Assembly (NCBI RefSeq): GCF_007049795.1
Contig: NZ_SCFY01000009.1
Span: 124,001 to 188,000, forward strand
Length of the DNA stretch: 64,000 bases
Source of the DNA: Ectopseudomonas mendocina
Lineage (GTDB): Bacteria; Pseudomonadota; Gammaproteobacteria; Pseudomonadales; Pseudomonadaceae
Reading direction: 5' to 3'
A program made the translations under genes and the position numbers. Positions 62,824 through 64,000 of this stretch are shown one piece after another; position 1 is the first letter of the stretch; each line of letters begins with the position of its first letter. Under the pieces are notes generated by a model. It saw only the letters and a list, made by a program, of their open reading frames with translations, made no database searches and had not been told where the DNA came from.

Positions 62824-64000
62824 TCGACTGTCACGCTCTTGGCCAGATTACGCGGCTGGTCGACGTCGGTGCCCTTGAGCACGGCGACGTAGTACGACAG
62901 CAGTTGCAGCGGCACGGTGTAGAGGATCGGCGCTAGCAGGTCATGGATATGCGGCATTGCCACCACATGAGTGCCCTCGCCGTTGCTCATGCCAGCCTGC
63001 TGGTCGGCGAAGACGATCAGCTCGCCACCACGCGCACGCACTTCCTGCAGGTTGGATTTGAGCTTTTCCAGCAGCTCGTTGTTAGGCGCCACGGTCACCA
63101 CCGGCATATCGGCGTCGACCAACGCCAGCGGGCCGTGCTTGAGCTCACCAGCCGGGTACGCCTCGGCGTGGATGTAGGAGATTTCCTTGAGCTTGAGTGC
63201 CCCTTCCATGGCCACCGGATATTGCGCGCCACGGCCGAGGAACAGGCTGTGGTGCTTCTCGGCGAACAGTTCGGAGATTTTCTCCACGGTCTTGTCCATG
63301 GCCAGGGCTTCGCCCAGACGGGTCGGCAGGCGACGCAGTTCGTCAACCAGTTGCGCTTCCAGCGCCTTGTCCAGGGTGCCGTGCACCTGGCCGAGGGACA
63401 GGGTCAGCAGCATCAGGCCGACCAGCTGGGTAGTGAAGGCCTTGGTCGAAGCCACGCCGATTTCCGGGCCGGCCTGGGTCAGCAGGCACAGGTCGGATTC
63501 GCGCACCAGCGAGCTGGTGCCGACGTTGCAGATCACCAGGCTGGCCAGGTAACCGCCCTGCCCTGGTGCCTTCTCCTTGGCGTTGCGCAGTGCGGCCAGG
63601 GTGTCGGCGGTTTCGCCGGACTGCGAGACGCTGACGAACAGGGTGTCCGGCTGCACCACCACCTTGCGGTAGCGGAACTCGCTGGCCACTTCGACCTGGC
63701 AGGGAATCCCAGCCAGCTCTTCCAGCCAGTAACGGGCGACCATGCCGGCGTGGTAGCTGGTGCCGCAGGCGACGATCTGTACGTTCTTCACCTTGGCAAA
63801 CAGTTCGGCGGCCTGCGGGCCGAAGGCCTGCACCAGCACGTGGTCGCTGCCCAGTCGACTCTCCAGGGTGCGCTGCACCACCTTGGGCTGCTCGTGGATT
63901 TCCTTGAGCATGAAGTGGCGGTACTCGCCCTTGTCGGCGGCCTCGGCACCTTCGTGGTACTGCACGGCTTCGCGCTGCACCGGCTGACCGGCTGCGTCCC
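62820..64000 (-). CDS. glmS: glutamine--fructose-6-phosphate aminotransferase, C-terminal part (cut by window)
   Basis: The visible 393 residues are the two SIS sugar-isomerase domains: [40 protein letters not shown] and [20 protein letters not shown], then [20 protein letters not shown] and the conserved C-terminus [12 protein letters not shown]. The glutaminase half lies beyond the right edge. GlmS makes glucosamine-6-phosphate for peptidoglycan and LPS. In pseudomonads it lies near the ATP synthase operon and oriC, and the sequence downstream of it is the classic Tn7 insertion region; no Tn7 is present here. Confidence 0.97.
   Translation of the reverse strand, partial: DAAGQPVQREAVQYHEGAEAADKGEYRHFMLKEIHEQPKVVQRTLESRLGSDHVLVQAFGPQAAELFAKVKNVQIVACGTSYHAGMVARYWLEELAGIPCQVEVASEFRYRKVVVQPDTLFVSVSQSGETADTLAALRNAKEKAPGQGGYLASLVICNVGTSSLVRESDLCLLTQAGPEIGVASTKAFTTQLVGLMLLTLSLGQVHGTLDKALEAQLVDELRRLPTRLGEALAMDKTVEKISELFAEKHHSLFLGRGAQYPVAMEGALKLKEISYIHAEAYPAGELKHGPLALVDADMPVVTVAPNNELLEKLKSNLQEVRARGGELIVFADQQAGMSNGEGTHVVAMPHIHDLLAPILYTVPLQLLSYYVAVLKGTDVDQPRNLAKSVTVE

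Overview
The window looks like a chromosomal segment of a GC-rich gamma-proteobacterium of the genus Pseudomonas in the wide sense, most like the mendocina/oleovorans/stutzeri side. This rests on codon usage, on Pseudomonas-type cobalamin and iron-uptake genes, on abundant extragenic palindromes, and on glmS at the right edge, which lies near oriC in pseudomonads. The genus assignment is inference from gene content, not from a database search. I see no prophage, integrase, CRISPR array, rRNA or tRNA.

Layout. 0.3-6.6 kb: cardiolipin synthase, a periplasmic binding protein, a PepSY membrane protein with a FhuE-like TonB receptor, and a DUF3617 protein. 6.8-14.2 kb: a TAXI-type TRAP transporter (binding protein, fused permease, DUF1850 protein) next to a DctB/DctD-like sigma-54 two-component pair, with a good -24/-12 promoter before the transporter. 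14.2-19.6 kb: a TonB receptor plus ABC importer operon headed by a cobalamin riboswitch and, nearer the start codon, a Zur-type operator. 19.7-27.7 kb: aerobic cobalamin genes (2Fe-2S protein, cobK, cobL, then cobG, cobH, cobI and a cbiG-cobJ fusion). The riboswitch before cobG carries two palindromic miniature elements. 27.8-33.4 kb: GlxA-type regulator with LysE exporter, flavin reductase, SDR with LysR, MHS transporter. 33.4-38.3 kb: IutA/RhtA-like siderophore uptake locus with RhtX-type permease and PchR-type regulator. 38.5-41.7 kb: AhpD-like protein, FecA-like receptor, broken DUF3800 gene.

41.7-52.8 kb: a catabolic cluster whose composition fits 2-furoate degradation: AraC-type regulator, XdhC, an alpha/beta hydrolase, a BenE-type permease, and hmfE-hmfD-hmfC-hmfB-hmfA. 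The large molybdenum subunit is fused to a CoxG-like SRPBCC domain. Two direct repeats 20 bp apart upstream of hmfA look like an AraC-family operator. 52.9-61.1 kb: a second cobalamin operon behind a third riboswitch: cobW, cobN, a small membrane protein, a chlI/chlD-type chelatase gene with a textbook -1 ribosomal frameshift signal, and cobF. 61.2-62.4 kb: divergent cobE and cobM. 62.6-64 kb: a small gene overlapping the end of glmS, and glmS itself, cut by the window edge.

How it works together: the cob genes supply most of the ring-modifying steps of the aerobic B12 pathway (CobG, I, J, M, F, K, L, H, E) plus the CobN-ChlID cobalt chelatase and CobW. Cobalamin riboswitches control both main operons and an import operon. 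Four TonB receptors and several iron-regulator-type sites make this a metal-acquisition region. The sequence TTATCCACAG (a perfect DnaA box) occurs 13 times, mostly inside cob genes.
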